The translations under genes and the position numbers were made by a program. The notes under the pieces are model-generated. The model made no database searches, was not told the DNA's origin, and was given only the letters and a program-made list of their open reading frames with translations. A stretch of DNA of 64,000 nucleotides from Pseudodesulfovibrio sediminis (lineage in GTDB: Bacteria > Desulfobacterota > Desulfovibrionia > Desulfovibrionales > Desulfovibrionaceae), in assembly GCF_020886695.1 (NCBI RefSeq), contig NZ_AP024485.1:3291001-3355000 (forward strand), given 5' to 3'. Shown in pieces: positions 25,022-33,969 of this stretch (within the stretch, counting starts at the first letter, position 1; each line of letters opens with the position of its first letter).

Positions 25022-26181
25022 CAGGCGGCGTTTTTAGTCGGGATTTCACTGGTGCTCATGCTCCCGACACTCCAGGTCTGTAACACTGCCGGAATTCCTT
25101 CGATTTCACGGACACGGACCATGTCCGCCCGTTGGCCGACGCGGATTTCTCCTCGGTCCGAAAGACCGATGGCCCGGGCAGGGTTCAGGCTGATCTTGGC
25201 AACGCATTCGGGCAGGGGGATGTCAAGCTCGCGGTGCAGGGCAAAGGCTGCGGAGGCGAGACTGCCCGGCACATAGTCCGATGACAGGATGTCCAGAAGT
25301 CCGGCTTCGGCCAGATCGCGTGCGGCCACGTTGCCGGAATGCGATCCGTCACGAACCACGTTGGGAGCACCCATGACGATCCTGATTCCGGCTTCGCGCG
25401 CCAGCTCGGCGGCTTCCCGTGTGGTGGGAAACTCCGAGATGGCGATGCGCTCCTGTATCGCCTGGGTGATGTGCTCCGGAGTGGTGTCGTCATGGCTGGC
25501 AATGGGCATGTTGCGCTGGCGGCATAAATCCACGATGGCCTTGCGGTTGTCCATGGCGCAGGCTGCCTGCGTGGCGACGAGCCTCCGGGCGATGTCGTTG
25601 AATTCCTCGTCGCTCCAGTTCTTCTGGTAGTAGCGGCGGTAAAGGTCGGTGTCCGTGAACTGGCGCTGTCCCGGCGTGTGGTCCATGAGGGAGACAAGCA
25701 TCAGCACATCATCATCGATATGGGGAGTGAACATCTCCAGCACTTTCGGGTCGGAGTATTCACACCGCAGGTGGAGCTTGTGGTCTGCCTTGAGCACGCC
25801 GGTCCTGCGTGTTTTGCGCAGGGCATGAATGGACATGTCCAGAATCTTCGAGCGGCTGGGGCCGTCGTGGTACTCTCCCAGAGACACGGCGTCGAGCACG
25901 GTGGTGATCCCGGCGCTGACCATCTGTGCATCATGGGCCATGACAGAGGTGAGCGGGTCGGGCCAGAAGACGCCGGGGCGGGGTTCCAGTTCCTGTTCCA
26001 GGTTGTCGGTGTGCAGCTCCACAAAACCGGGCATGAGATAGTCGCCGTCGAAGTCGATGGCGTTGGTCACGTTGCACGATCCCTGACTGATGGCGGAGAT
26101 GAAGCTGTTCGTGATTTTGACCGATCCGGTGATGACGGCGTCTCTGAGCAGTATCCTGGCGTTCTTGATGATGATATTCAT
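25021..26181 (-). CDS. phnM: alpha-D-ribose 1-methylphosphonate 5-triphosphate diphosphatase PhnM
   Basis: Amidohydrolase-fold enzyme (386 aa) that removes pyrophosphate from ribose-1-phosphonate 5-triphosphate before C-P bond cleavage. Metal-binding signatures are visible: LMPGFVELHTDNLEQ, a central DHTPGQRQF and IASHDDTTPEH, and MGAPNVVRDGSHSGNVAA, all PhnM-specific. Normal length. It ends the phnGHIJKLM operon, 2 bp after phnL. Confidence 0.95.
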   Translation of the reverse strand: MNIIIKNARILLRDAVITGSVKITNSFISAISQGSCNVTNAIDFDGDYLMPGFVELHTDNLEQELEPRPGVFWPDPLTSVMAHDAQMVSAGITTVLDAVSLGEYHDGPSRSKILDMSIHALRKTRRTGVLKADHKLHLRCEYSDPKVLEMFTPHIDDDVLMLVSLMDHTPGQRQFTDTDLYRRYYQKNWSDEEFNDIARRLVATQAACAMDNRKAIVDLCRQRNMPIASHDDTTPEHITQAIQERIAISEFPTTREAAELAREAGIRIVMGAPNVVRDGSHSGNVAARDLAEAGLLDILSSDYVPGSLASAAFALHRELDIPLPECVAKISLNPARAIGLSDRGEIRVGQRADMVRVREIEGIPAVLQTWSVGSMSTSEIPTKNAA

Positions 26182-26183
26182 GA

Positions 26184-26882
26184 TTATGCTGCCTCCTTGA
26201 AGCTGCGCATTTCAAATACTGTGTCGGCCACTTCGTCGCGTACTTCCTCGTCGTGAAAGATGCCGACAACAGCCGTGCCCCGAGCCTTGGCTTCCTTGAT
26301 GAGCTGGACCACCACCCGCCGGTTGTCCGCATCCAGCGATGCCGTGGGTTCATCAAGGAGCAGGATGGGATAATCCACGCTGAAGCCACGGGCGATATTG
26401 ACCCGTTGCTGTTCGCCGCCGGAAAAGGTGGCTGGCGGGAGAGTCCACAGGGTCGGGGGTATGTTCAGCCGCTTGAGCAGGAAGGCGGCCTTGTCTCTGG
26501 CGGTCACCGGGTCGCCGGTCAGGTGGAAGAGCGGCTCTGCCACCACGTCCAGCGCATTGACACGGGGGACAACCCGCAGGAACTGGCTGACGTACCCCAT
26601 GGTGTGCTTGCGGATGTCGAGGACCGTTCGCGGGGTGGCGGTGACGATGTCGATCATCTGCCCGTTGTGCAGGATATTGATGGAGCCGGACTGCGGCTTG
26701 TAGTTGCCGTACAACGAGCAGATCAGCGAGGATTTGCCCGCGCCGGAGGATCCGGCCAGTGCCACGCATTCACCCGACCGGACTTCGAGGTCCAGATTGG
26801 CGAACACGTCGATGACCGTGCCGCCCTGCGTGTGCAGGGTGAAGGTCTTGTTCAGGTTCTTGACGGATATGTTGACTGACAT
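26184..26882 (-). CDS. phnL: C-P lyase complex ABC-type protein PhnL
   Basis: ABC-type ATPase homologue (232 aa) of the C-P lyase system. It is needed for conversion of phosphonate to ribose 1-phosphonate triphosphate and is not a transporter subunit. Walker [10 protein letters not shown], signature [15 protein letters not shown] and Walker [13 protein letters not shown] are seen, with the PhnL-typical [24 protein letters not shown]. It lies between phnK and phnM with gaps of 8 and 2 bp. Confidence 0.95.
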   Translation of the reverse strand: MSVNISVKNLNKTFTLHTQGGTVIDVFANLDLEVRSGECVALAGSSGAGKSSLICSLYGNYKPQSGSINILHNGQMIDIVTATPRTVLDIRKHTMGYVSQFLRVVPRVNALDVVAEPLFHLTGDPVTARDKAAFLLKRLNIPPTLWTLPPATFSGGEQQRVNIARGFSVDYPILLLDEPTASLDADNRRVVVQLIKEAKARGTAVVGIFHDEEVRDEVADTVFEMRSFKEAA

Positions 26883-26890
26883 TGTGTCTC

Positions 26891-27673
26891 CTAGGCTTGC
26901 AGGATGGAGGAAACCAGCAGTTGGGTGTACGGGTGTTGCGGATCATCCAGCACCTGATCCGTCAGCCCGGTCTCAACGACTTCACCGCCTTTCATGACCA
27001 TGAGCCGGTGGGCCAGCAGACGGGCCACGGACAGGTCGTGGGTGACGATGATGACCGAGAGTCCGAGCCGGGCGACCAGATTGCGCAGCAGGTCGAGCAG
27101 TCTGGCCTGCACCGAGACATCCAGCCCGCCGGTGGGTTCATCCATGAAGATGATGCGCGGCGAGGTGATCAGGTTGCAGGCGATTTGCAGCCGCTGCTGC
27201 ATGCCGCCGGAAAAGGTCTTGGGAAAATGATCGATACGGTCGGCGCTGATTTCGACCTCACCCAGCCACTGGATGGCGGTCTCACGGATGGTGCCGTAGT
27301 GGCGTTCACCGATACTCATGAGCCTTTCGCCCAGATTGGCACCGGCGGTGACGCCCAGTCGAAGACCGTCACGCGGGTTCTGGTGGACCACGCCGAGTTC
27401 GGTGCGCAGGAGTTTGCGCCTGATGGATTCGGAGCAGTCATGTACGTTGATGCCGCCGAACTCTCCGGACAGGTAGCTGACACGCCCGTCTGACGGGGCG
27501 AGTCGACCGGAGAGGCAGCGCAGCAGGGTGGATTTGCCCGAACCGGATTCGCCGACAATGCCCAGTATTTCACCGGGCCACAGGTCGAAGCTGATGTCCT
27601 TGCAGCCAATCATATCGCCGTAATATTTCGTCACGCCTTCAGCGTGAATCATCGGTTCCATGGATATAGTCAT
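26891..27673 (-). CDS. phnK: C-P lyase complex ABC-type protein PhnK
   Basis: ABC-type ATPase (260 aa) that docks on the PhnGHIJ core of C-P lyase. Walker [10 protein letters not shown], signature [15 protein letters not shown], Walker [17 protein letters not shown], and the PhnK-specific [25 protein letters not shown]. The start MTISMEP at 27673, 8 bp after the phnJ stop, is chosen; a longer frame would run through phnJ in another frame. Confidence 0.94.
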   Translation of the reverse strand: MTISMEPMIHAEGVTKYYGDMIGCKDISFDLWPGEILGIVGESGSGKSTLLRCLSGRLAPSDGRVSYLSGEFGGINVHDCSESIRRKLLRTELGVVHQNPRDGLRLGVTAGANLGERLMSIGERHYGTIRETAIQWLGEVEISADRIDHFPKTFSGGMQQRLQIACNLITSPRIIFMDEPTGGLDVSVQARLLDLLRNLVARLGLSVIIVTHDLSVARLLAHRLMVMKGGEVVETGLTDQVLDDPQHPYTQLLVSSILQA

Positions 27674-27681
27674 GTGTGTCT

Positions 27682-28635
27682 CTATGCTGTTTGCGGGGCG
27701 GAGCCCTTGAGTTCGGCTATGTCGTCGCGTTCGGCCATGGGGCCGACGTGTCCCTGCTCCCGTCGGGTCGAGCAGTAATCCGTGTCCGAGCAGACGAACA
27801 TGCGCTCGCCCCTGTCGTTGAGGATGACCTCGTCCAGATAGCTGTCTTCGGCGCCGCACAGGGCGCAGCAGTCGTCCCAGGTCTCCACCGAAAACGGGTG
27901 GTCTTCGAAATCAAGGCTCCTGACTTCGGTGTGGGGCGGCACGGCATAAATGCGTTTCTCGCGCCCGGCTCCGAAGATGTGCAGGGCCGGACTCATGTCG
28001 AGCTTGGGGTTGTCGAATTTCGGGATGGGGGACGGACTCATGATGTACCGTCCATTGACCTTGACCGGGTACATGAAGTTGGTGGCGATACGCCCATGCC
28101 GTGCAATGTCTTCATACAGCTGGACATGCATGACGCCATATTCTTCCAGAGCATGCATCTTGCGGGTTTCGGTCTCCCGTGCTTCGACCCAGCGCAGCGG
28201 CTCCGGGATGGGAACCTGATAGACCATGATCTGGCCTTCGCTCAGCGGTGCCTCGGGAATTCTGTGGCGCGTCTGGATGACGCTGGCCTCGGTCGTCTTT
28301 TCCGTGGTGTCCACGCCGGTCACGCGGGCGAAGAACGAGCGGATGGAGACCGCGTTGGTCGTGTCGTCGGCTCCCTGATCAATGACCTTGAAGACGTCAT
28401 CCGCGCCGAGGATGCTCGCGGACAACTGGATGCCGCCGGTTCCCCATCCATAGGGCATGGGCATTTCGCGACCGGCAAAGGGCACCTGATATCCCGGAAT
28501 GGCCACGGCCTTGAGGATGGCCCGTCGGATCATTCGCTTGGTCTGCTCGTTCAGGTAGCCGTAGTTGTACCCGGTGTCGCCGGTTCCCGGCACTGCGTGG
28601 TTCGAATCCACAGTGGTTTCTTCCATGAAGCTCAT
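27682..28635 (-). CDS. phnJ: Carbon-phosphorus lyase PhnJ
   Basis: Catalytic radical-SAM subunit (317 aa) that breaks the C-P bond of ribose 1-methylphosphonate 5-phosphate to give the hydrocarbon (methane from methylphosphonate) and the 1,2-cyclic phosphate. The diagnostic cysteine pattern C-x2-C-x21-C-x5-C is exactly present (from CALC to CSDTDYC), giving the [4Fe-4S] ligands and the catalytic cysteine. The N-terminal GYNYGYLNEQTKRMIRRA and GWGTGGIQ regions match the family. Overlaps phnI by 4 bp. Confidence 0.97.
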   Translation of the reverse strand: MSFMEETTVDSNHAVPGTGDTGYNYGYLNEQTKRMIRRAILKAVAIPGYQVPFAGREMPMPYGWGTGGIQLSASILGADDVFKVIDQGADDTTNAVSIRSFFARVTGVDTTEKTTEASVIQTRHRIPEAPLSEGQIMVYQVPIPEPLRWVEARETETRKMHALEEYGVMHVQLYEDIARHGRIATNFMYPVKVNGRYIMSPSPIPKFDNPKLDMSPALHIFGAGREKRIYAVPPHTEVRSLDFEDHPFSVETWDDCCALCGAEDSYLDEVILNDRGERMFVCSDTDYCSTRREQGHVGPMAERDDIAELKGSAPQTA

Positions 28636-29738
28636 GCCGCCTCCTCGGATTCGGGCGTTGCCGTGTGCCGTTCCTTTTTCAGAATTGCTTCCCGCATGGA
28701 GCGAACCATGACCAGGTCAGCCTGAAAGTCCACATAGTGTGGGAGCTTCAGGTGCTGAACAAATCCCTGTGCTTCAACATTGTCGCTGTGGGAGAGCACG
28801 AACTCTTCGTCCTGGGACGGAGCGACAAGGTCCTCGCCAAGCTCTCTGGCCTGAAGGGAGCGGTCCACCAGCGACATGGCCATGGCCTTGCGTTCGTTGT
28901 AGCCGAAGGAGAGGCCGTATCCTCTGGTGAATTTTGGGAGGGCTGTTTTCGAACCGACAAAGCTGGTGACCATTTCGCATTCGGACACCGTTATGTCGCC
29001 TATCTCGACCTCGAACCCGAGTTCATCGGGGACGATGGAGATGGCGACTTCGCCCATGCGGATTTCACCGGCAAAAGGGTGGTTGTCACCGAACCCGCGC
29101 TGACTGGAATACCCGAGGGCGAGGAGGAACCCCTCGTCGCCGCGGGCGAGATTCTGCAATCGGATGTCTCGCTCCACAGGAAACGTCACCGGGTCCTGTG
29201 TGATGTCGCCGACCTGTTCCGGGGCGTCCGGGGCCGGCGCGTCGACCAGCCCCTCGGTGCCGAGAATGTCCATGACGCGGGACAGGGGCGTGTCGTCAAT
29301 CGGCGCGGTCGGGACTTCCGGGAGCCGGGACTCGGCGGCCAGCGAGAAATCCAGCAGCCTGTGCGTGTAGTCGAATGTGGGGCCGAGCAGTTGTCCGCCT
29401 GGAATATCCTTGAATGTGGCGGAGATGCGGCGGCGCACCTGCATGCTCGTGGTGTCGATGGGCTGGGTCGTGTACAGTCGGGGAAGTGTGGTGCGGTACG
29501 CGCGAAGCAGGAAAATGGCTTCCACGAGATCGCCCCGCGACTGTTTGATGGCCAGGGCTGCCAGACCGGGGTCGTAGAGTGACCCTTCGCTCATGACCCG
29601 ATCCACGGCAAGGCGCATCTGTTGGAGAATCTGTTCAACGGTGAGTTCCGGGATGGTTATATCCCCCCGGCGCTCTTCGGCCATGAGCCTGTGAGCATTG
29701 TCGATGGCTATTTCGCCACCTTTGACGGCTACGTACAC
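28632..29738 (-). CDS. phnI: C-P lyase core subunit PhnI
   Basis: Core subunit (368 aa) of the PhnGHIJ complex. Its nucleosidase activity, with PhnGH, joins phosphonate to the ribose of ATP and releases adenine. It starts MYVAVKGGEIAIDNAHRLMAEERRGD as PhnI does, and contains LGYSSQRGFGDNHPFAGEIR and a C-terminal HSDNVEAQGFVQHLKLPHYVDFQADL. The family length is normal. Gap of one base after phnH; overlaps phnJ. Confidence 0.96.
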   Translation of the reverse strand: MYVAVKGGEIAIDNAHRLMAEERRGDITIPELTVEQILQQMRLAVDRVMSEGSLYDPGLAALAIKQSRGDLVEAIFLLRAYRTTLPRLYTTQPIDTTSMQVRRRISATFKDIPGGQLLGPTFDYTHRLLDFSLAAESRLPEVPTAPIDDTPLSRVMDILGTEGLVDAPAPDAPEQVGDITQDPVTFPVERDIRLQNLARGDEGFLLALGYSSQRGFGDNHPFAGEIRMGEVAISIVPDELGFEVEIGDITVSECEMVTSFVGSKTALPKFTRGYGLSFGYNERKAMAMSLVDRSLQARELGEDLVAPSQDEEFVLSHSDNVEAQGFVQHLKLPHYVDFQADLVMVRSMREAILKKERHTATPESEEAA

Positions 29739-29739
29739 G

Positions 29740-30339
29740 TTATAACTCCACCTGGACCGTTCTCGGCAGTGAGACGATCTCTGTTTTGGTTGTCAGGATC
29801 ACATCGAAACCGAGGGGGAACCGCCTGTGGTTGTCCTGCATTGCCTGCCAGAAGTCGGTGTGCAGTCCGTCCACGGAGAGTCGGGTGTTTCCATTGATTC
29901 CGGGGCCGCTCAAAGTGATGCCCCGGCCCACATTGATTGAATCCACCTGGATGATCAGGGTGGCGGACCTGTCGGGGTACTCGATGTCGCCGGGGTTGAA
30001 GGATTCGAAGTCGGGCAGTCGGGTGCCGTCCAGTATCAGGCCGAACGCGCCGTTTTCGGGCTTTCGGGGGATGAAGCATCCGCAGTGGAAGCGGAGGAAG
30101 GTCTGAATGTCGACAGGGGCCTTGGGTCCGACCCAGAGCGGTGTGTCCATGTCCACAAGAGCGAGGCACACCGCTGCGGCTGCGGGGTGCAGCCCCTGTG
30201 GCGGGTTGGGCCAGTTGCCGATGACCGTGACGGTACCGGGGCGGGACATGGTGAGCAGTATCGCCCGGAATATCCGCTGATTGTTGTGAGCGGGGTCGAC
30301 CTGCTCATGGAAAGAGGTGTTGATCGCGTTTTCCGACAT
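29740..30339 (-). CDS. phnH: C-P lyase core subunit PhnH
   Basis: Structural subunit (199 aa) of the C-P lyase core. Family features: the N-terminal FHEQVDPAHNNQRIFRAILLTMSRPGTV, LCLALVDMDTPLW and GPGINGNTRLSVDGL. No cofactor motif, as usual for PhnH. It sits between phnG (9-bp gap) and phnI. Confidence 0.95.
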   Translation of the reverse strand: MSENAINTSFHEQVDPAHNNQRIFRAILLTMSRPGTVTVIGNWPNPPQGLHPAAAAVCLALVDMDTPLWVGPKAPVDIQTFLRFHCGCFIPRKPENGAFGLILDGTRLPDFESFNPGDIEYPDRSATLIIQVDSINVGRGITLSGPGINGNTRLSVDGLHTDFWQAMQDNHRRFPLGFDVILTTKTEIVSLPRTVQVEL

Positions 30340-30348
30340 ACGTACTCC

Positions 30349-30825
30349 CTAGTCTTCGCCGCGGACCATGGTGAAGAAGTTCACCTTGGTGGCAGCGGTC
30401 TTTGCCTGGTGGGCGTTCATGTGTTCAGCCTGTTCACGGGCAAATGTCCTGATGGTCTCATGCAGCCTGGGGCCGTGCTCAGGGGTCTGGAGCAGAGCGT
30501 CGAAAAGGGCTGCCAGCTCGGCGTGTCGCTTGTCGCGCCCGGCAATATATCCGTGCCCGATGGGACCGTTTTCAAGCTGTATCGAGCACCGTGAGATGGT
30601 CATTTCGCCGAGGTTGAATTGCCTGCCCTTGGCTTCGGCCCTGGCTCGAACCATGGCCATGCCGATCTCCGGTGCGCGCAGGTGGCTGAACCTCGGTGGA
30701 GCGTCCAACGCGGCAAACGCCTTTTCCAGACGGTCTGTTTCGATTCGGGCGAGCGTACTCATCCAGTCCTTTCTGGCCTGTGTTCCCTGATGAAGAGCGT
30801 CTATGGTGTCACTATCGGGTTTCAT
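30349..30825 (-). CDS. phnG: C-P lyase core subunit PhnG
   Basis: Small core subunit (158 aa) and first gene of the C-P lyase operon. Typical sequences: ARKDWMSTLARI near the start, MVRARAEAKGRQFNLGEMTISRC, and GHGYIAGRDKRHAELAALFDALL. It is divergent from phnF, and the 84-bp gap carries a perfect palindromic operator, so PhnF very likely controls it. Confidence 0.95.
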   Translation of the reverse strand: MKPDSDTIDALHQGTQARKDWMSTLARIETDRLEKAFAALDAPPRFSHLRAPEIGMAMVRARAEAKGRQFNLGEMTISRCSIQLENGPIGHGYIAGRDKRHAELAALFDALLQTPEHGPRLHETIRTFAREQAEHMNAHQAKTAATKVNFFTMVRGED

Positions 30826-30844
30826 TTCTGTGAAATCCTCATGG

Positions 30845-30858
30845 GTTGTCTAGACAAC
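30845..30858. promoter_or_regulatory. PhnF-type operator between phnG and phnF
   Basis: The perfect 14-bp palindrome GTTGTCTAGACAAC lies midway between the divergent phnG and phnF genes. HutC/PhnF-class GntR repressors bind palindromes centred on TCTAGA-like cores, so this is the expected site for control of both directions. Confidence 0.8.
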
Positions 30859-30909
30859 TACAGCTGTCTGTGGTGTCGAGATTCTTTGGTAAAAGAAAGG
30901 GGGGGGCGT

Positions 30910-31635
30910 ATGCTCACACGCGGAACCGGGGTTGCCTTGTGGCGACAGATCTATTCGACGCTTGAACTGGAGATATCTTCCGGGCGATTGCAGCCCGGTG
31001 ATCGGTTGCCGTCCGAGAACGCGCTGTCCGCAAAATTCGCAGTCAACCGGCATACGATCCGACGCGCCCTGTCCACACTTGAGGAGAACGGATTGATTCG
31101 GGTGGAGCATGGCCGGGGTTCCTTTGTGCAGGAGCCTGTCATCCATTATCCAGTCAGCAGACGGACCCGCTTCAGCGAGAACCTTTCCAAACAGCGCCGG
31201 ACTCCCGGCAATGTCTTTATCAGGGCTGTGGATGCCGAAGCCGACAGGCTGGTTGCCGAGGCCCTGGATATCGAGTCGGGCGCGGTCGTGACCTGTGTCT
31301 CCAGCGCGGGAGAGGCCGACGGCAGGCGTATCAGCTATTCCACTTCGTATTTTCCCCGATCCCTGTTCCCCGGCATGGTCCGTATCTATCGGGAGAACGG
31401 TTCCGTGACCCGGACGCTGGAGCATTTCGGCGTTGGGGATTACTCCAGAAAACAGACCCGGATCATCTCTCGAATGCCCTCTGCCGAGGAGGCCCGTGAG
31501 CTGCGACAGCCTCGGACCAGACCGGTGCTGATCACTGAGAGCATCAACGTGGACAGCAGAGGCGTGCCGGTTGAGTTCGGCATCTGCCTGTTCGCCAGTG
31601 ATTGGGTGCAGATTCTTGTGGAGCCTTCCGAATAA
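30910..31635 (+). CDS. phnF: GntR/HutC-family phosphonate regulator PhnF
   Basis: A 241-residue repressor. N-terminal winged helix (LWRQIYSTLELEISSGRLQPGDRLPSENALSAKF) and a UTRA ligand-binding domain (about 95-235, with ISYSTSYFPRSLFP and PVLITESINVD). Length equals that of E. coli PhnF. The ATG at 30910 follows a G-rich ribosome site; a longer frame would cross the operator. It is divergent from phnGHIJKLM and heads the plus-strand accessory group. Confidence 0.93.
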   Translation: MLTRGTGVALWRQIYSTLELEISSGRLQPGDRLPSENALSAKFAVNRHTIRRALSTLEENGLIRVEHGRGSFVQEPVIHYPVSRRTRFSENLSKQRRTPGNVFIRAVDAEADRLVAEALDIESGAVVTCVSSAGEADGRRISYSTSYFPRSLFPGMVRIYRENGSVTRTLEHFGVGDYSRKQTRIISRMPSAEEARELRQPRTRPVLITESINVDSRGVPVEFGICLFASDWVQILVEPSE

Positions 31636-31734
31636 CGTCATCAGCCTGTTCTCTCGCGCTTTGTTTCGGGCGTTCCGGTAATGGATGCGCCGCCGTGATC
31701 AAGCGATAGGGCAAGAACCCCATACAGGCACTAG

Positions 31735-31777
31735 ACAAGTTCTCAACTTGTTTGCTTTTAGCTTTGATTTCAAGTTG
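31735..31777 (+). promoter_or_regulatory. Inverted repeats between phnF and the acetyltransferase gene
   Basis: ACAAGTT-CTC-AACTTGT (31735-31751) is a perfect 7-3-7 inverted repeat. The AACTTG arm can instead pair with CAAGTTG at 31771-31777, giving mutually exclusive hairpins. The left edge, CTAGACAA (31731-31738), matches a half-site of the PhnF operator. It could be an attenuator or a second PhnF site. Confidence 0.4.
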
Positions 31778-31861
31778 TTGTAACACTCTCGTCATATTTG
31801 TTTCCAAAATGACTGCGCTTCGTGCTTTTTCCGGGAGCGTACATTTGTCAGGTTTTGCTGC

Positions 31862-32506
31862 ATGAAAACCGATACGCATAATTCGACATCTGCACTGGAT
31901 CTGTCGCCTGCCGTGGACGTGACGGCAGAGGTCACGGATTCGGAGCTGGGGATATACACCGAGGTGCTTGAGAACTGTCTGGTGCTGGAGAGCACGCTGG
32001 GAGACTATTCCTATCTGAGCCATGGATGCGACGTGGCCTACTGCGACATAGGCAAGTTCGCCTCCATCGCTTCGCAGGTGCGCATAGGGCCGACCAATCA
32101 TCCCATGTGGCGGCTTACCCAACATCATTTCACCTACCGGAGCAGTCGATACGGGTTCGGTAAAGACGACGACTGGCTTTTTGACTGGCGGCGCGGACAG
32201 CGGACGCGCATCGGGCATGATGTCTGGATCGGACACGGGGCCACGGTCCTGCCCGGCGTCACTGTCGGCCACGGGGCGGTCATCGGGGCCGGAGCCGTGG
32301 TCAGCCGGGATGTCGCTCCCTATGCCATTGTCGGCGGTGTTCCGGCCCGGTTCATCAGGGATCGGTTCCCTGCGGAACTTCATGAGCGGCTCATTCATCT
32401 TGCCTGGTGGGACTGGGGGCATGATCTGCTTGGTTCGGCGCTGGAGGATTTCAGACGCCTGCCCGTGGAGTCCTTTCTCGAAAAATATGAAGGAATGACG
32501 AGGTAG
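31862..32506 (+). CDS. Phosphonate-operon hexapeptide-repeat acetyltransferase
   Basis: A 214-residue left-handed beta-helix acyltransferase of the group found in phosphonate operons (DapH/LacA-like). Hexapeptide repeats are seen from about residue 20 ([35 protein letters not shown]) and again at 118-160 ([32 protein letters not shown]); [15 protein letters not shown] holds the probable catalytic histidines. It likely N-acetylates aminoalkylphosphonates, replacing PhnO, which is not present here; that role is inferred. It is followed 3 bp later by the DUF1045 gene. Confidence 0.85.
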   Translation: MKTDTHNSTSALDLSPAVDVTAEVTDSELGIYTEVLENCLVLESTLGDYSYLSHGCDVAYCDIGKFASIASQVRIGPTNHPMWRLTQHHFTYRSSRYGFGKDDDWLFDWRRGQRTRIGHDVWIGHGATVLPGVTVGHGAVIGAGAVVSRDVAPYAIVGGVPARFIRDRFPAELHERLIHLAWWDWGHDLLGSALEDFRRLPVESFLEKYEGMTR

Positions 32507-32509
32507 AGC

Positions 32510-33232
32510 ATGTCAGGGAGGTACGCACTGTATTACGCCCCGGAACGGGAGAGCACGCTCGATCTGTTCGGCAGGCATTTTCTCGGCAGATGTGCGGAAA
32601 CCGGGAAGCGCTATGAACAACCAAACCTGCCTGATGCGGGAGCGGAGGGGGTTCATGGGCTCACCAGCTCCCCGCGATTCTACGGATTTCATGGAACCAT
32701 TGTCCCTCCGTTTCACTTGAAGGATTCCTCGACTCCCGGCGCGCTCCTGGAGCGCGCACAGGCCTTTGCCCGATCGCAGCCCTCCTGTGATCTCGGCACG
32801 CTGTCGGTCAAGGAGCTCGGCAGTTTCATCGCCCTTGTTCCATCTCAGACGCTTCCGGTTGTCCGATTGGCAGAGGCGGGGCTTCGGTCATTTCACCATC
32901 TGCGTGAGCAGCCGTCCCTTGCCGAAATGGAGCGCCGCCGCTCAAGGGGGCTGACTGTCACGCAGGAACGTCTCCTGGCGACGTGGGGATATCCTTATGT
33001 TCTGGAAGAATTCCGGTTCCATCTGACGCTGACGGATTCCATCGGGGATACGCGCCTCAGGAAAAAAATGGTGAAGTCCCTGCATGGCCTGACTGCTCCG
33101 TTCAGCAGGACGACGTATGCCATTCGTGAGGTCTGTGTTTTTTACCAGTCGGACACGGCGTCTCCCTTTTCACTCATCAAACGAATTCCCTTTGGGAACA
33201 CTCAGGAGTCAGTATGCACTACGGCAGATTGA
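32510..33232 (+). CDS. DUF1045 phosphonate-operon protein, 2H phosphoesterase-like
   Basis: A 240-residue protein of the family commonly seen in phosphonate gene clusters. It carries two H-x-T motifs, HGT near residue 60 (YGFHGTIVPPFHL) and HLT near residue 170 (FRFHLTLT), the signature of 2H phosphoesterases, which open cyclic phosphates. phnP, whose enzyme opens ribose 1,2-cyclic phosphate after C-P cleavage, is not in this cluster, so this protein may do that step; this is inference. It overlaps phnN by 19 bp in another frame. Confidence 0.85.
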   Translation: MSGRYALYYAPERESTLDLFGRHFLGRCAETGKRYEQPNLPDAGAEGVHGLTSSPRFYGFHGTIVPPFHLKDSSTPGALLERAQAFARSQPSCDLGTLSVKELGSFIALVPSQTLPVVRLAEAGLRSFHHLREQPSLAEMERRRSRGLTVTQERLLATWGYPYVLEEFRFHLTLTDSIGDTRLRKKMVKSLHGLTAPFSRTTYAIREVCVFYQSDTASPFSLIKRIPFGNTQESVCTTAD

Positions 33233-33783
33233 TTTATGTCATCGGCCCTTCCGGCTGCGGCAAGGACAGTGTCATGAAATATGCGCGGCAGCGATGTCCG
33301 GGCAAGGAAGCGGCTTTTGCGCATAGGTATATCACGAGAAAGGCCGCTGCCGGGGGTGAGAACCATATCCACTTGCACCCGGATGAATTTCAGGGGCGGC
33401 TGGAGCGTGGGGCGTTCGCCCTGAATTGGGAGAGCCATGGGTTTCGGTATGGCATCGGGGGCGAGATCGATATCTGGCTGGAATCCGGCATGAATGTGGT
33501 GGTGAACGGCTCTCGGGCCTACCTGCCGGAAGCGGCGAGAAGATATCCGACGATGCTGCCGGTGCTCATCTGTGTTGAGCCGGATATTCTCAAACATCGC
33601 CTGCGGTTGCGCGGCCGCGAATCACCGATGGAGATTGAACGGCGATTGGAGCGGGCCCAGGCCTATGATGTGGAGCATCCGTGTCTTGAGTGCCTTGACA
33701 ACAGTGGGGAGCTGAGCCTCGCGGGGAGTCGCATGCTTGAACTGGTCAGACTTGATCGGGTGAAAATGCGCAAGGCTGTATGA
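33214..33783 (+). CDS. phnN: Ribose 1,5-bisphosphokinase PhnN
   Basis: A 189-residue kinase that converts ribose 1,5-bisphosphate to PRPP, the last step of phosphonate salvage. P-loop GPSGCGKDS at residues 11-19; guanylate-kinase-like fold with YITRKAAAGGENH, GFRYGIGGEIDIWLESGMNVVVNGSRAYL and the lid RLRLRGRES. Normal length. Last gene of the plus-strand phn group, followed by a terminator. Confidence 0.94.
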   Translation: MHYGRLIYVIGPSGCGKDSVMKYARQRCPGKEAAFAHRYITRKAAAGGENHIHLHPDEFQGRLERGAFALNWESHGFRYGIGGEIDIWLESGMNVVVNGSRAYLPEAARRYPTMLPVLICVEPDILKHRLRLRGRESPMEIERRLERAQAYDVEHPCLECLDNSGELSLAGSRMLELVRLDRVKMRKAV

Positions 33784-33810
33784 GCTGTTTTTTGTGATCG
33801 CATGAACGGA

Positions 33811-33847
33811 GAAAAGGCTTGGGAGGACCATCCTTCCAAGCCTTTTC
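33811..33847 (+). terminator. Terminator after phnN
   Basis: Stem GAAAAGGCTTGG / CCAAGCCTTTTC with a 13-base loop, 28 bp past the phnN stop. A/T flanks on both sides make it potentially bidirectional, but the adhesin gene has its own hairpin. Confidence 0.8.
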
Positions 33848-33927
33848 TGTGGCTGACCCCTCAGCACTGTAGCCTCATTTTCTTGATTGGCTCAATCAGG
33901 AGAACGAGTAACTACTTCGAAATATCT

Positions 33928-33957
33928 CTCGACCCCGGCCATATGGCCGGGATCGAG
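33928..33957 (-). terminator. Hairpin after the adhesin gene
   Basis: Arms CTCGA-C-CCCGGCC and GGCCGGG-A-TCGAG around ATAT; on the minus-strand RNA the odd position becomes a U-G pair, so the stem is 13 bp. It lies 13 bp past the adhesin stop. The following U-run is weak (AGATATTTC). Confidence 0.65.
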
Positions 33958-33969
33958 GTTGTGGTTGCG

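Noticed and set aside
28590..28625. A T-arm-like GGTTCGAATCC considered as a tRNA
   Set aside because: It lies inside phnJ coding sequence and no acceptor, D or anticodon arm can be formed around it.
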